DNA of 64,000 bases from the NCBI RefSeq assembly GCF_900103695.1, contig NZ_FNHF01000002.1, positions 62,001 through 126,000 of the forward strand, in the 5' to 3' direction. A model generated the notes under the pieces. It saw only the letters and a program-made list of their open reading frames with translations, had not been told where the DNA came from and did no database searches. The position numbers were made by a program, and so were the translations under genes. Source of the stretch: Sediminibacillus halophilus (GTDB lineage: Bacteria; Bacillota; Bacilli; Bacillales; Amphibacillaceae). Numbering within the stretch: position 1 is the first letter of the stretch; the number at the start of each line of letters is the position of its first letter. This document shows positions 9,651-17,011 of the stretch, piece by piece.

Positions 9651-9804
9651 GTATAAAGTTACTAGCGATGATTACAATGAGACCAACAATGATAACGGCC
9701 CAACTTATCGTATTGGGTATATATTCAACGGTATTGATAACGCCGCCCCCAAGCCCAATAGCAAAAACCCATATACCTACAGAACGTAGCGTTTTTTTAT
9801 TCAA
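9628..9804 (-). CDS. Small two-span membrane protein, function unknown
   Basis: Two hydrophobic stretches (VGIWVFAIGLGGGVI and ISWAVIIVGLIVIIAS) and a charged tail IPKEEPDR make a typical 58-residue double-span protein. The frame runs up to 9837, but the TTG at 9804, behind AAGGGGGTGG, is the supported start. I do not recognise the family. It converges on yutG. Confidence 0.55.
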   Translation of the reverse strand: MNKKTLRSVGIWVFAIGLGGGVINTVEYIPNTISWAVIIVGLIVIIASNFIPKEEPDR

Positions 9805-9837
9805 TTTTCCACCCCCTTCAAACCGATGGTTATTCAA

Positions 9838-10440
9838 GCATCATACGAACGTAGCGCAATCGGAAAGCGTCGATGTACTAGCCATCATCATCCAAGAGCG
9901 ACAGCAAACCTTCTACGACAGCTTTCTGTCACGGCGACATTGCCATCTCGTCCGTGCTGAGATTAAAGGCAGGCTGTGAATGAAGGTCGGCGCACCTTCA
10001 AAAGTAATTTCTCAAGAGGGGTGTCATCTTACGACATCGGAGGGGTTTCCTGGCAATTCTTCGGCAAAATGGTCCTGGACAGCATGTTGTGACTGAACGC
10101 CGAATGCGGAATCGAGAATAGGTTCTTGGCCAGCCGAGCAAATAGGGCCATTTCTTAACAACGAAGACATAGCTCGTTGACTCAAGCTGGAGAAACACGT
10201 CCAGAGACCACGACGGCTAAGTCTGCATCTTGCGTAAAGCTACATAATAATCTATTTTGGTAAGAACTATTTTTAGCGAAGAAAACCCGAAGTCTCCAGC
10301 GGGAGGAAAAAACTCGATGAGATCCCGAAGCACATTGCTCTAGGAGACTCACCATCCGCCCGCGGAAAGTGCAGAGTACTTCCGCAGCGCCGAACTCCAA
10401 CTCGACGAATGTAGAAGATTAGGAAGACACATTCAAACTA
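9838..10440. repeat. Gene-free region, probable degenerate dispersed Bacillaceae repeat
   Basis: This stretch of more than 700 bases up to yutF has no credible gene; the open frames in it lack ribosome sites and protein-like composition. The segment 10291-10397 has the look of an element scattered through many Bacillaceae genomes: GTCTCCAGCGGGAGG, then GAGATCCCG, then AGGAGACTCACC, then CGCCCGCGGAAAG and CTTCCGCAGCGCC, in fixed order. The CTCC(A/T)GCGGGA and CCGCCCGCGGAAAG blocks are what I recognise. The outer limits (9838, 10440) are guesses. Its function is unknown to me. Confidence 0.5.
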
Positions 10441-10541
10441 TGTAGCATTTTATATCTTTTGTACCAAATCTCATAAGCAACTTGTAAGCAAAGCCAACAG
10501 AATGGCCGGTGATGGAGTCGCTTGGTCTATTCTTGATTTTT

Positions 10542-11312
10542 TCACAGCTTGTCCAGCCAATCTTTTAATGTGTGCACCGTATAAGTCGGTTGTTCCGTAT
10601 GTTCCTTCAACTGTTCCTCGGTCGTCAACCCAGTGAAAACCATCAACGTATCAAGACCTGCATTCATCCCTGCCAAAATATCTGTGTCATAATTATCTCC
10701 TACCATTAACGTCTCATCACGAGAAACGCCCAGCTCTTTTAATGCCTGGTCCATGATTCCGCTCTCGGGTTTTCCGATGACAAGTGGCAGCTTACCAGTA
10801 CTAGTAGAGACAACGGAGGTGATTGCTCCGTTTCCTGGTAAAAGACCGCGTTCTGTCGGAATAGCTATGTCTCCGTTGGTAGAAATGAACTGCGCACCAT
10901 TGCGAACATTCAAGCACGCTTTTGCCAGTTTTTCATAATTGATATCTCTGTCGATGCCGATAACCACATAATCTGCACTTTCATCTGAAAGAGTGAGTCC
11001 TTCCTGTTCTAGCGCGGCCATTAATCCTTCTTCTCCAATCGCAAAAACGGCAGCATCAGGGTTCGCCTGCCGGATATAGGCAGCAGTTGCCATGCTTGAT
11101 GTAAAAACTTCCCTCTCTTCGGATGCTATTCCCATGCCATTCAATTTGTCTGCTATCTGCTGCTGGGTCAAGGAAGAATTGTTCGTCAAAAATAAATGTG
11201 GAAGGTTTTTTTTCTTTAACTTTTCAATAAAAGCCGGAGCATCTTCAATGCACTGCATCCCTTTGTACATGGTGCCATCTAAATCAACCAAATAAGCCTG
11301 ATAGTTTTTCAT
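10542..11312 (-). CDS. yutF: HAD-family hydrolase of the NagD/YutF type
   Basis: This is a HAD phosphatase: the nucleophile motif DLDGTMYKG is at about residues 11-19, the Thr/Ser motif in FLTNNSS, the Lys in VIGKPESGIM, and the acidic motif MVGDNYDTDI. Length (256) and these motifs fit the NagD subgroup, which acts on small phosphorylated molecules. The B. subtilis homologue YutF is in the same place. No strong ribosome site is seen before the ATG. It is probably downstream of a promoter in the gap after yutE. Confidence 0.88.
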   Translation of the reverse strand: MKNYQAYLVDLDGTMYKGMQCIEDAPAFIEKLKKKNLPHLFLTNNSSLTQQQIADKLNGMGIASEEREVFTSSMATAAYIRQANPDAAVFAIGEEGLMAALEQEGLTLSDESADYVVIGIDRDINYEKLAKACLNVRNGAQFISTNGDIAIPTERGLLPGNGAITSVVSTSTGKLPLVIGKPESGIMDQALKELGVSRDETLMVGDNYDTDILAGMNAGLDTLMVFTGLTTEEQLKEHTEQPTYTVHTLKDWLDKL

Positions 11313-11366
11313 GGTAGAGCTTCACCCGTCCTTCCTTTTGTTCACTTTCATCCTACTGGTATAATG

Positions 11367-11396
11367 GAAAAATCCCGCCAATTGGCAAGGATTTTG
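11367..11396 (-). terminator. Intrinsic terminator after yutE
   Basis: On the minus strand AAAATCC pairs with GGATTTTT around an inner GCC / GGC stem and an AATT loop, with T residues at the end. It separates yutE from yutF. Confidence 0.65.
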
Positions 11397-11409
11397 ATAG
11401 AGCCATAAA

Positions 11410-11847
11410 TTAATTACCGGAAAATGTATTAGCCACTCCCGTTTCATTATCAAGAAAATCATTGATCCTGGAACTGAACATCTCAATCGAAGCATAATTC
11501 GTTTTCATCACCCGCAAAATTTCTTCGTGATCGATGTTTAAGTAATCCTTTACCAGCATTTTTCTCAATTCGATCACTTGCTTATAGCCGTCCGCTTCCT
11601 CTGCTGGCAGTACTGTTTCATCCACGAGGATGTCGATAATGTCGGAAAAACTGCCTGGGTCACGCATAATAAAGCCATCGATGACCATGTTTCCAACATC
11701 CAGCATCGACTCAATTACCATGTGTGTCATTCTTTCGAGACTGAGCTTTTCCAAAAAAGAATCGTAGGAATGTTGATCAAATTCATTCATCAAGCCATCC
11801 ATATATAATAAATGACGTTCAATAATACTTCTGTCTACAAAATACAA
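11410..11847 (-). CDS. yutE: YutE, HepT-like (DUF86) domain protein
   Basis: The protein begins MYFVDRS and has a helical HepT/DUF86 fold with GNMVIDGFIMRDPGS. HepT toxins carry an Rx4-6HxY RNase motif. The matching place here reads RKMLVKDYLN, without the His, so nuclease activity is doubtful. No MntA-type nucleotidyltransferase antitoxin is adjacent. GGGAGG lies 9 bases before the TTG at 11847, a better spacing than to the ATG at 11853. It diverges from the DUF3055 gene. Confidence 0.8.
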   Translation of the reverse strand: MYFVDRSIIERHLLYMDGLMNEFDQHSYDSFLEKLSLERMTHMVIESMLDVGNMVIDGFIMRDPGSFSDIIDILVDETVLPAEEADGYKQVIELRKMLVKDYLNIDHEEILRVMKTNYASIEMFSSRINDFLDNETGVANTFSGN

Positions 11848-11913
11848 TACCATGTCCCTCCCGACTATTAATATGTCCTTATCATACCATAACTATATCT
11901 ATACAGGCAGTGG

Positions 11914-11942
11914 TTTAAAAGCAAAAGGAACTTTGCTATGAT
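11914..11942 (+). promoter_or_regulatory. Possible sigma-A promoter of the DUF3055 gene
   Basis: TTTAAA and TATGAT are 17 bases apart, with the gene start 41 bases downstream. The -35 hexamer is a weak match. Confidence 0.4.
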
Positions 11943-11983
11943 GTACACAGACATAACGCTTTCTTAATTAGGAGGGAATAACC

Positions 11984-12256
11984 TTGGCAGAAGAACGAAT
12001 GATTATTAAAGATGAAATCCAGGAAGTAAAAACTCGTTTTATCAGCTTTAAATCAAATCACCAGCGGTTCGATCTAGCACTTGTTCATTCTGATCAATAT
12101 CAGGGAAAAACAATGGTAATCGACCTAAGTGGAAACCGCTTTACTATAATGGATAAAGAAGATGCAGCCAACGAAGGACACCTTGAGCATGAGTTTCACC
12201 TTACAGAAGTGCGAGCGGAGGAACTGAGACAGTTTCTAACCGAAGTGCTTGATTGA
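11984..12256 (+). CDS. DUF3055 (SAV0927-like) family protein
   Basis: This small acidic protein of 90 residues contains EVKTRFISF, HQRFDLALVHSDQYQGKTMV and a C-terminal AEELRQFLTEVL. These resemble the DUF3055 family of Firmicutes, which has no known function. The start is a TTG with AGGAGGG 7 bases upstream. It is likely followed in the same transcript by the next small gene. Confidence 0.72.
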   Translation: MAEERMIIKDEIQEVKTRFISFKSNHQRFDLALVHSDQYQGKTMVIDLSGNRFTIMDKEDAANEGHLEHEFHLTEVRAEELRQFLTEVLD

Positions 12257-12340
12257 GGCAAGCAGGAAGTTTCTGGAGTTATACTTTTCGTATATTCACA
12301 TCTCCCTTCAGCCAAACTATCTATAAGGGAGGAATAATAG

Positions 12341-12631
12341 ATGAAAAAAAAGCAGCGAAAAAAACAGAAGTATTCTGATGTTTCTACCGTCGAGGACAGA
12401 AGAAATTTCTTGGCAGCAGAAGAAGTTCCCGAAGGTGCTTATGGCTCACCTATCAACAAATTCGAACCGGTGGAAAACAAAAACACCCCTTGGCAAGAAG
12501 AACAGCGGTTTCATAGTGCGTTTAACTTCCCCGATAAAGATTTTCATGATGATTTGCCAAGACAAGTGGAACCGAAACATCCGCTTCATGATCATAAAGG
12601 TGACATAGAGCCGCAGGAAGAACAGGAATAG
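12341..12631 (+). CDS. Small hydrophilic cytosolic protein, function unknown
   Basis: This 96-residue, highly charged protein starts with a lysine-rich segment and has SPINKFEPVENKNTPW in the middle. It resembles short Bacillaceae proteins annotated only as cytosolic. There is no signal peptide, membrane span or known motif. The start is supported by AAGGGAGG 8 bases upstream. Its 3' end forms part of the shared terminator with yutD. Confidence 0.6.
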   Translation: MKKKQRKKQKYSDVSTVEDRRNFLAAEEVPEGAYGSPINKFEPVENKNTPWQEEQRFHSAFNFPDKDFHDDLPRQVEPKHPLHDHKGDIEPQEEQE

Positions 12632-12656
12632 TTCTTTCTGCGGCTCTATTCTTTCG
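12605..12656. terminator. Bidirectional terminator between convergent genes
   Basis: A 12-bp stem (12605-12616 with 12638-12649) is extended by an inner GAAGAAC / GTTCTTT pairing. ATTCTTTC follows on the plus strand. It begins inside the upstream gene. Confidence 0.7.
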
Positions 12657-12932
12657 TTACTGATCAATCCGCTTCATGACAAAATAGGCACATCCAAAAT
12701 TGCAATACTCATATAAATAATCATCAAGCGTACTTATTTTCGAATCAAAACCCGCTTTGGGATTCTGATTATCATAAAATCCTTTCAACCGGAGCTGTTC
12801 ATAGCCCCAATCGCCGACTATAAAATCATATTTGCTTAAAATGTCACTGAAACGCTGTTTTACTGCTTCTTCCTGGAAGCCATCCTTCACATTCTCTACT
12901 ACTTCGTAATTTTTGCCCTCGATTTCGATCAT
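12657..12932 (-). CDS. yutD: YutD family protein (DUF1027)
   Basis: The signature FIVGDWGYEQLRLKGFYD and the C-terminal YEYCNFGCAYFVMKR identify the YutD family. It is conserved across Bacilli; the function is not known. AAGGAG lies 8 bases before the ATG at 12932, favouring it over the in-frame GTG at 12941. In B. subtilis yutD lies in the same cluster. Confidence 0.85.
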   Translation of the reverse strand: MIEIEGKNYEVVENVKDGFQEEAVKQRFSDILSKYDFIVGDWGYEQLRLKGFYDNQNPKAGFDSKISTLDDYLYEYCNFGCAYFVMKRIDQ

Positions 12933-13075
12933 GACATCCACTCCTTATGCCTGGTTCTAGTGTACCACATTTTTTCTTGCAGAAATACGTCTCCGTATTT
13001 TCCCAGCATGAAACAGAAAGAAAATCACCAAACTAAACCAAGGGGAAAAAACAATCCAAAGTCAGGAGGGTACTC

Positions 13076-13693
13076 ATGTTGAATAAACGAAAAGGCTTCC
13101 CATTGCTGTTGGTAATTCTCCTCATGGCTTCCGGTTGTGCTACTGGAAATAGGGGGGCCGATCCAGAAGTAGACCGTTCCTTGGGTGGTACGGAAACCAA
13201 CAGTGATCAGGGAGCTGGCAATGTAGATAAAAATGACGTCACCTCGAAGCTAGGCTATGTGCGATATAAAAAAGATGAACTGAACAATGATGAAGAAAGT
13301 AGACAAATGGTCAGCATTGATCGAAATAAAATGGCCGATACCATTACCAGGATGATCCTTCGCTATGACGGTTTTGAAGAAGCGGCAACGCTTGTAACCG
13401 ATGATGAAGTGTTGATCGCTTATCACAGACCAGAAAACATGGAACGGGAAAAAGCAGCGTCCATAGCCAAAAAAACAGCCATGTCGTTAATGCCCAGATA
13501 CTATGATATCGTTGTCTCTGACAAGGATGTATCCTTTCAAGAGATCCAAAGCCTGAAAAATTCGTCGACGCTCGATGACGACTACGAAAATACACTCCGC
13601 AGTATCATGGAAAGCATGAAGGAAGCACCACAAGGTGAAGGCTGGCCTGAAGCCGATGTAAAAGACCGCGATGACGATGCCATGACAGAATAA
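13076..13693 (+). CDS. yutC: YhcN/YlaJ-family sporulation lipoprotein
   Basis: A signal peptide ends in the lipobox LMASGC, so the protein is lipid-anchored. The mature part matches the YhcN/YlaJ family of spore-associated lipoproteins: KMADTITRMILRYDGFEEAATLVTD and VLIAYHRPE. Members are made in the forespore or found in spores; the biochemical role is unknown. CAGGAGGG is close upstream. In B. subtilis the lipoyl synthase gene follows yutC; here lytH follows directly. Confidence 0.82.
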   Translation: MLNKRKGFPLLLVILLMASGCATGNRGADPEVDRSLGGTETNSDQGAGNVDKNDVTSKLGYVRYKKDELNNDEESRQMVSIDRNKMADTITRMILRYDGFEEAATLVTDDEVLIAYHRPENMEREKAASIAKKTAMSLMPRYYDIVVSDKDVSFQEIQSLKNSSTLDDDYENTLRSIMESMKEAPQGEGWPEADVKDRDDDAMTE

Positions 13694-13702
13694 AACTGCA
13701 GC

Positions 13703-13755
13703 AGCAAAGATGGGATGTTCCAATATCGACTTTGGAGCATCCTTTGCTTTCAGTT
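13703..13755 (+). terminator. Probable terminator after yutC
   Basis: GCAAAG and GGATG.TCCAA pair with TTGGA.CATCC and TTTGC in a long, slightly bulged stem. The T-tail (TTTCAGTTCTT) is imperfect. Confidence 0.45.
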
Positions 13756-13845
13756 CTTCCTGAGAATGTATAAGTTTCCAATTATCTTTCCAGACTAGTC
13801 GCGCACACTAATACCAGAAAACTTAAAACCAGGGGGTGAATAACC

Positions 13846-14811
13846 TTGAAATCAAAAATAATTTGCTTCACTGGACTGTCTCTATTCTTTTTGTTCTTTT
13901 CTGCCTCTGCAACAGCTGAAGAAAACGCGCCAGACGAAAAACAGGCAAAAACGGCGCTTTACAAAAAGACACAAGCCATTACAAATATCCCTTGGTATTA
14001 TTTTGCTGCAATTGATCAATACGAGCATAATATTCAAAAAGAAGAAGACAACTCAGAACAACTCATTTCGATTGATATACCCGACGAACTCTGGTTCGGA
14101 GTCAGCAATCCGGGCTTGACTTCAGAGGAGCTGATTACTGTTTCCGACGGTTGGGGTCGCGATGGAGACGGGGATGGATTGGCCGATAAAAACAATGATG
14201 AAGATGTTTTATATTCAATGGCCCATTGGATTAATCAATATGGAAACAATAAAGAGGATATTAAGATTGCCCTGTGGAATTATTACCAACGGGAATTGAC
14301 CGTCCAGACGATCATGAGCATTGCGAAAATATACGAAAAATTCGGCACCATCGCCTTAGACAAAACCGATTTCCCCCTCCCCTTACATGCAAACTATAGC
14401 TATCGAAATACATGGGGAGATGCGCGCGGTTTCGGCGGCAGGAGAATCCATGAAGGAACCGACATTTTTGCAGGATACGGAGTGCCGGTAAAAGCAACCA
14501 CTTATGGGGTCGTAGAAATGAAAGGTTGGAATAAGTATGGCGGCTGGCGGATCGGCATCAGGGACATCCATAACCACTACCACTATTTCGCCCACCTGAA
14601 CGGATATGAAAAAGGAATAAATGTCGGAGATGTCGTAGAACCTGGAACGGTCATAGGCTCAGTGGGGGCAACTGGGTATGGCCCTCCCGGAACGTCTGGA
14701 AAGTTCCCTCCACACCTTCACTATGGCATGTACAAAGATAACGGTTATAGCGAATGGTCTTTCGACCCGTACCCTCATCTGAAAAGGTGGGAACGAAACG
14801 CCCGTAATTAG
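13846..14811 (+). CDS. lytH: LytH-like M23 peptidase (sporulation L-Ala-D-Glu endopeptidase)
   Basis: A signal peptide (hydrophobic core LSLFFLFFSASATA) leads into a 320-residue exported protein. The C-terminal third is an M23 metallopeptidase: the zinc motif HEGTD near residue 204, then HYFAHL, and the HLHYG motif near residue 286. B. subtilis LytH trims spore cortex peptides to single L-alanine under sigma-K. The TTG start is set by AGGGGGTGA upstream. Position next to yunB, as in B. subtilis, supports the assignment. Confidence 0.85.
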   Translation: MKSKIICFTGLSLFFLFFSASATAEENAPDEKQAKTALYKKTQAITNIPWYYFAAIDQYEHNIQKEEDNSEQLISIDIPDELWFGVSNPGLTSEELITVSDGWGRDGDGDGLADKNNDEDVLYSMAHWINQYGNNKEDIKIALWNYYQRELTVQTIMSIAKIYEKFGTIALDKTDFPLPLHANYSYRNTWGDARGFGGRRIHEGTDIFAGYGVPVKATTYGVVEMKGWNKYGGWRIGIRDIHNHYHYFAHLNGYEKGINVGDVVEPGTVIGSVGATGYGPPGTSGKFPPHLHYGMYKDNGYSEWSFDPYPHLKRWERNARN

Positions 14812-14933
14812 GAAGGATTTTTAGTGACTTGTGCAATTGCTTCAAGGCGAACGAACAATTAAAAATCGCGTTGACTGGTATTGGATTAAAAGCCCTAAAT
14901 GAAAGTACAGGGAGGCCTATCATTCCAAATAGA

Positions 14934-14972
14934 TCAAAACCCCCTTACCGTGTTGGTAAGGGGGTTTTGATA
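14934..14972. terminator. Strong bidirectional terminator
   Basis: A perfect 16-bp stem (14934-14949 with 14955-14970) has a 5-base loop. It lies between rightward lytH and the leftward transporter genes and has T-rich ends in both directions. Confidence 0.9.
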
Positions 14973-14976
14973 AAGT

Positions 14977-15060
14977 TTATTTTGCTTTCGCGACTTTCCT
15001 TGCATAAATTATACTGGATATCAATCCGCCCCAGATAACGACAGCGCCAATAATTGCCAT
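14977..15060 (-). CDS. MetS-like small subunit of the NSS transporter
   Basis: This 27-residue protein is one membrane span with the tail YARKVAKAK. Such tiny proteins accompany NSS-family methionine/alanine importers (MetP-MetS in Corynebacterium) and are needed for their activity. AGGAGG precedes the ATG, and the gene starts 20 bases after the large-subunit stop. That spacing, the single span and the basic tail make the assignment good despite the length. Confidence 0.8.
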   Translation of the reverse strand: MAIIGAVVIWGGLISSIIYARKVAKAK

Positions 15061-15080
15061 AGTAATAGCTCCTCCTGACA

Positions 15081-16598
15081 TTATTGAGCCACCTCCTTGT
15101 CTTCCGATTCGTTTGCCCGGGTTTCTGCTGCTTGATCGGGCCATTTCTTCAAGCTTAGCAAAGCACCGGCAAACATGGCACCAATAGCTACTACCCATCC
15201 ATAATTAAACAAGAAATCAATCGGATACCCTTCATAGGCTTCCGTCACTTCTGTTTTCAAGTTCTGCAGCATCATCCAGCCTAAAACGGCAGGTGTAATG
15301 ATGCCCAGACACACTCTCCACCAAGCCCCTAGTGGAATATCGGAAACCGAGTTGGCGTGGTTTTGAAAACTTTTCAATGATTTCGCGAACCAGGCAATCG
15401 CCACTACTTCGAACAAACCAGCAAGGGCTACTCCATAGTTATTGATGAAGTGGTCGACTGTATCAAGCAAATTCAATCCGTTCTGCGTGGCAAAGGCAAG
15501 CGAAAGAATCGCTGCCAGTCCTCCTCCGAATAACACGGCTTTACCGCGTGATACGTTGAATTTCTCCTGGATACCAGCAATATACGTTTCTGAAATCGAA
15601 ATCAACGAGGACAGACCCGCCAGAACAAGAGATGCGAAGAATAAGAAACCGAAAAATCCGGCGCCCGGCATCTGGCTGATGATTTCCGGAAATACCATAA
15701 AAGCAAGACCAACGCCTCCGGTTGCTACATCCGAAACATCCTGTCCGGATTGAACAGCCATAAAGCCTAATGCGGCAAATACTCCGATACCAGCCAATAA
15801 TTCAAAAGAAGAATTGGCAAAACCAGTAATAAATGCATTGTTAGTGATGTCTGACTTTTTCGGTAAATAAGAAGCATATGTGATCATGATTGCAAATGCG
15901 ATAGACAAACTAAAGAAAATTTGGCCATAGGCTGCAACCCATACCTTACCGTCTGCTATTGCCGACCAGTTCGGTTTGAAGAAAGCATCCAGCCCTTGCA
16001 TCGCGCCATCTAATGTGACAGCTCTAATAACAATAATCAAAAAAATGACGGCCAATGTCGGAATGAAAATTTTATTGGCTACCTCTATTCCCTTTTTGAC
16101 ACCTCGCCCTAGGAAAAAGAAGGCGACGACCCACACAGCGATCAACGGCAATAATACGCTCGGTACCATCGCTCCAAAACTACCTGGATCACCTAATTGC
16201 AGATAATCTCCCACAAAAAATCCTGTAGCATCTCCACCCCATTGTTGTCCAAGAGAAAAATAAGCATACATAATTGCCCAAGCAATAATAACCGGATAAT
16301 AAGTAGAAATGACAAATGATACAACTACCTGCCACCAGCCGATCCATTCCATCCCTTTACTGATTTTCCTATAGGAGCGTGGTGCAGAACCCCTGAACTT
16401 ATGACCAATGGTGTACTCTAAAATCAATAATGGTATACCGGCAGTCAACAATGCAAACAAATATGGAAGGAAGAAAGCGCCCCCTCCGTTTTCATAAGCT
16501 GTATAAGGAAATCGCCAAATATTTCCCAATCCAATTGCCGATCCCATCGCTGCAAGCAGGAAACCTAACCGTGTTCCCCATTGTGACCGATTTTCCAT
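15081..16598 (-). CDS. NSS-family sodium-dependent amino acid transporter (MetP-like)
   Basis: This is a neurotransmitter:sodium symporter homologue of 505 residues with about 12 spans. The N-terminal GFLLAAMGSAIGLGNIWRFPY is the family signature with the Na+-binding unwound helix. The companion small subunit points to methionine or alanine uptake, though substrate specificity is inference. It is preceded by a strong sigma-A promoter and a conspicuous inverted repeat in its leader. Confidence 0.88.
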   Translation of the reverse strand: MENRSQWGTRLGFLLAAMGSAIGLGNIWRFPYTAYENGGGAFFLPYLFALLTAGIPLLILEYTIGHKFRGSAPRSYRKISKGMEWIGWWQVVVSFVISTYYPVIIAWAIMYAYFSLGQQWGGDATGFFVGDYLQLGDPGSFGAMVPSVLLPLIAVWVVAFFFLGRGVKKGIEVANKIFIPTLAVIFLIIVIRAVTLDGAMQGLDAFFKPNWSAIADGKVWVAAYGQIFFSLSIAFAIMITYASYLPKKSDITNNAFITGFANSSFELLAGIGVFAALGFMAVQSGQDVSDVATGGVGLAFMVFPEIISQMPGAGFFGFLFFASLVLAGLSSLISISETYIAGIQEKFNVSRGKAVLFGGGLAAILSLAFATQNGLNLLDTVDHFINNYGVALAGLFEVVAIAWFAKSLKSFQNHANSVSDIPLGAWWRVCLGIITPAVLGWMMLQNLKTEVTEAYEGYPIDFLFNYGWVVAIGAMFAGALLSLKKWPDQAAETRANESEDKEVAQ

Positions 16599-16618
16599 GT
16601 TTGAACCTCCCCTGTTTT

Positions 16619-16658
16619 TTTAAAACATTCTCTATCTATAAAAAATGAATGTTTTAAA
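16619..16658 (-). repeat. Inverted repeat in the NSS transporter leader
   Basis: TTTAAAACATTC and its exact complement (16619-16630, 16647-16658) flank a 16-base AT-rich spacer. It lies about 25 bases downstream of the predicted transcription start and just upstream of the ribosome site. It could be an operator or an mRNA hairpin. Confidence 0.55.
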
Positions 16659-16688
16659 TTTTTATTTTTTTCAGATATTTATGTTTGT

Positions 16689-16718
16689 ATTATATATTAG
16701 ACAAAACCAGAATGTCAA
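16689..16718 (-). promoter_or_regulatory. Sigma-A promoter of the NSS transporter operon
   Basis: On the minus strand a perfect TTGACA (16713-16718) and perfect TATAAT (16689-16694) are 18 bases apart. The start codon is about 90 bases downstream. Confidence 0.8.
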
Positions 16719-16919
16719 AGGAAGATTTAGGAGAAAGGTTCTAGATCTTTTTTACTTGAAAAGTATTCCAGCTGCACAAAAATTTTAGAGTTGCCGTTCT
16801 AAATGTCCTGCTTCGTATGAATGTCTTTGTCATCCAAACCTTTAGCAGAGGCTAGCAACAGTCGGTAAAAGAAAAGTCTCTACGTCTTTCGACTTGCCAG
16901 GTAATGCACGGATTAAACA
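16719..16919. other. Intergenic stretch with no recognised content
   Basis: About 200 bases between the NSS promoter and the next terminator. I see no gene, RNA or repeat in it. Confidence 0.5.
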
Positions 16920-16974
16920 CAAAAAACCGAACGAGTCCGCATGCTTACGGAGGCGAATCTTCGTTCGGTTTTCG
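16919..16974 (-). terminator. Terminator after the NhaC-family gene
   Basis: AAAACCGAACGA pairs with TCGTTCGGTTTT (16923-16934 with 16961-16972) around an inner TCCG / CGGA helix. On the minus strand it ends in TTTTTT. Confidence 0.8.
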
Positions 16975-17011
16975 TTTTGGTCACTATGCTTTTTTCAATA
17001 TCCTTTAGTAT

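Noticed and set aside
10182-10400. Leftward open frame in the gene-free region
   Set aside because: No ribosome site and unusual residue composition; it covers the GC-rich repeat blocks.
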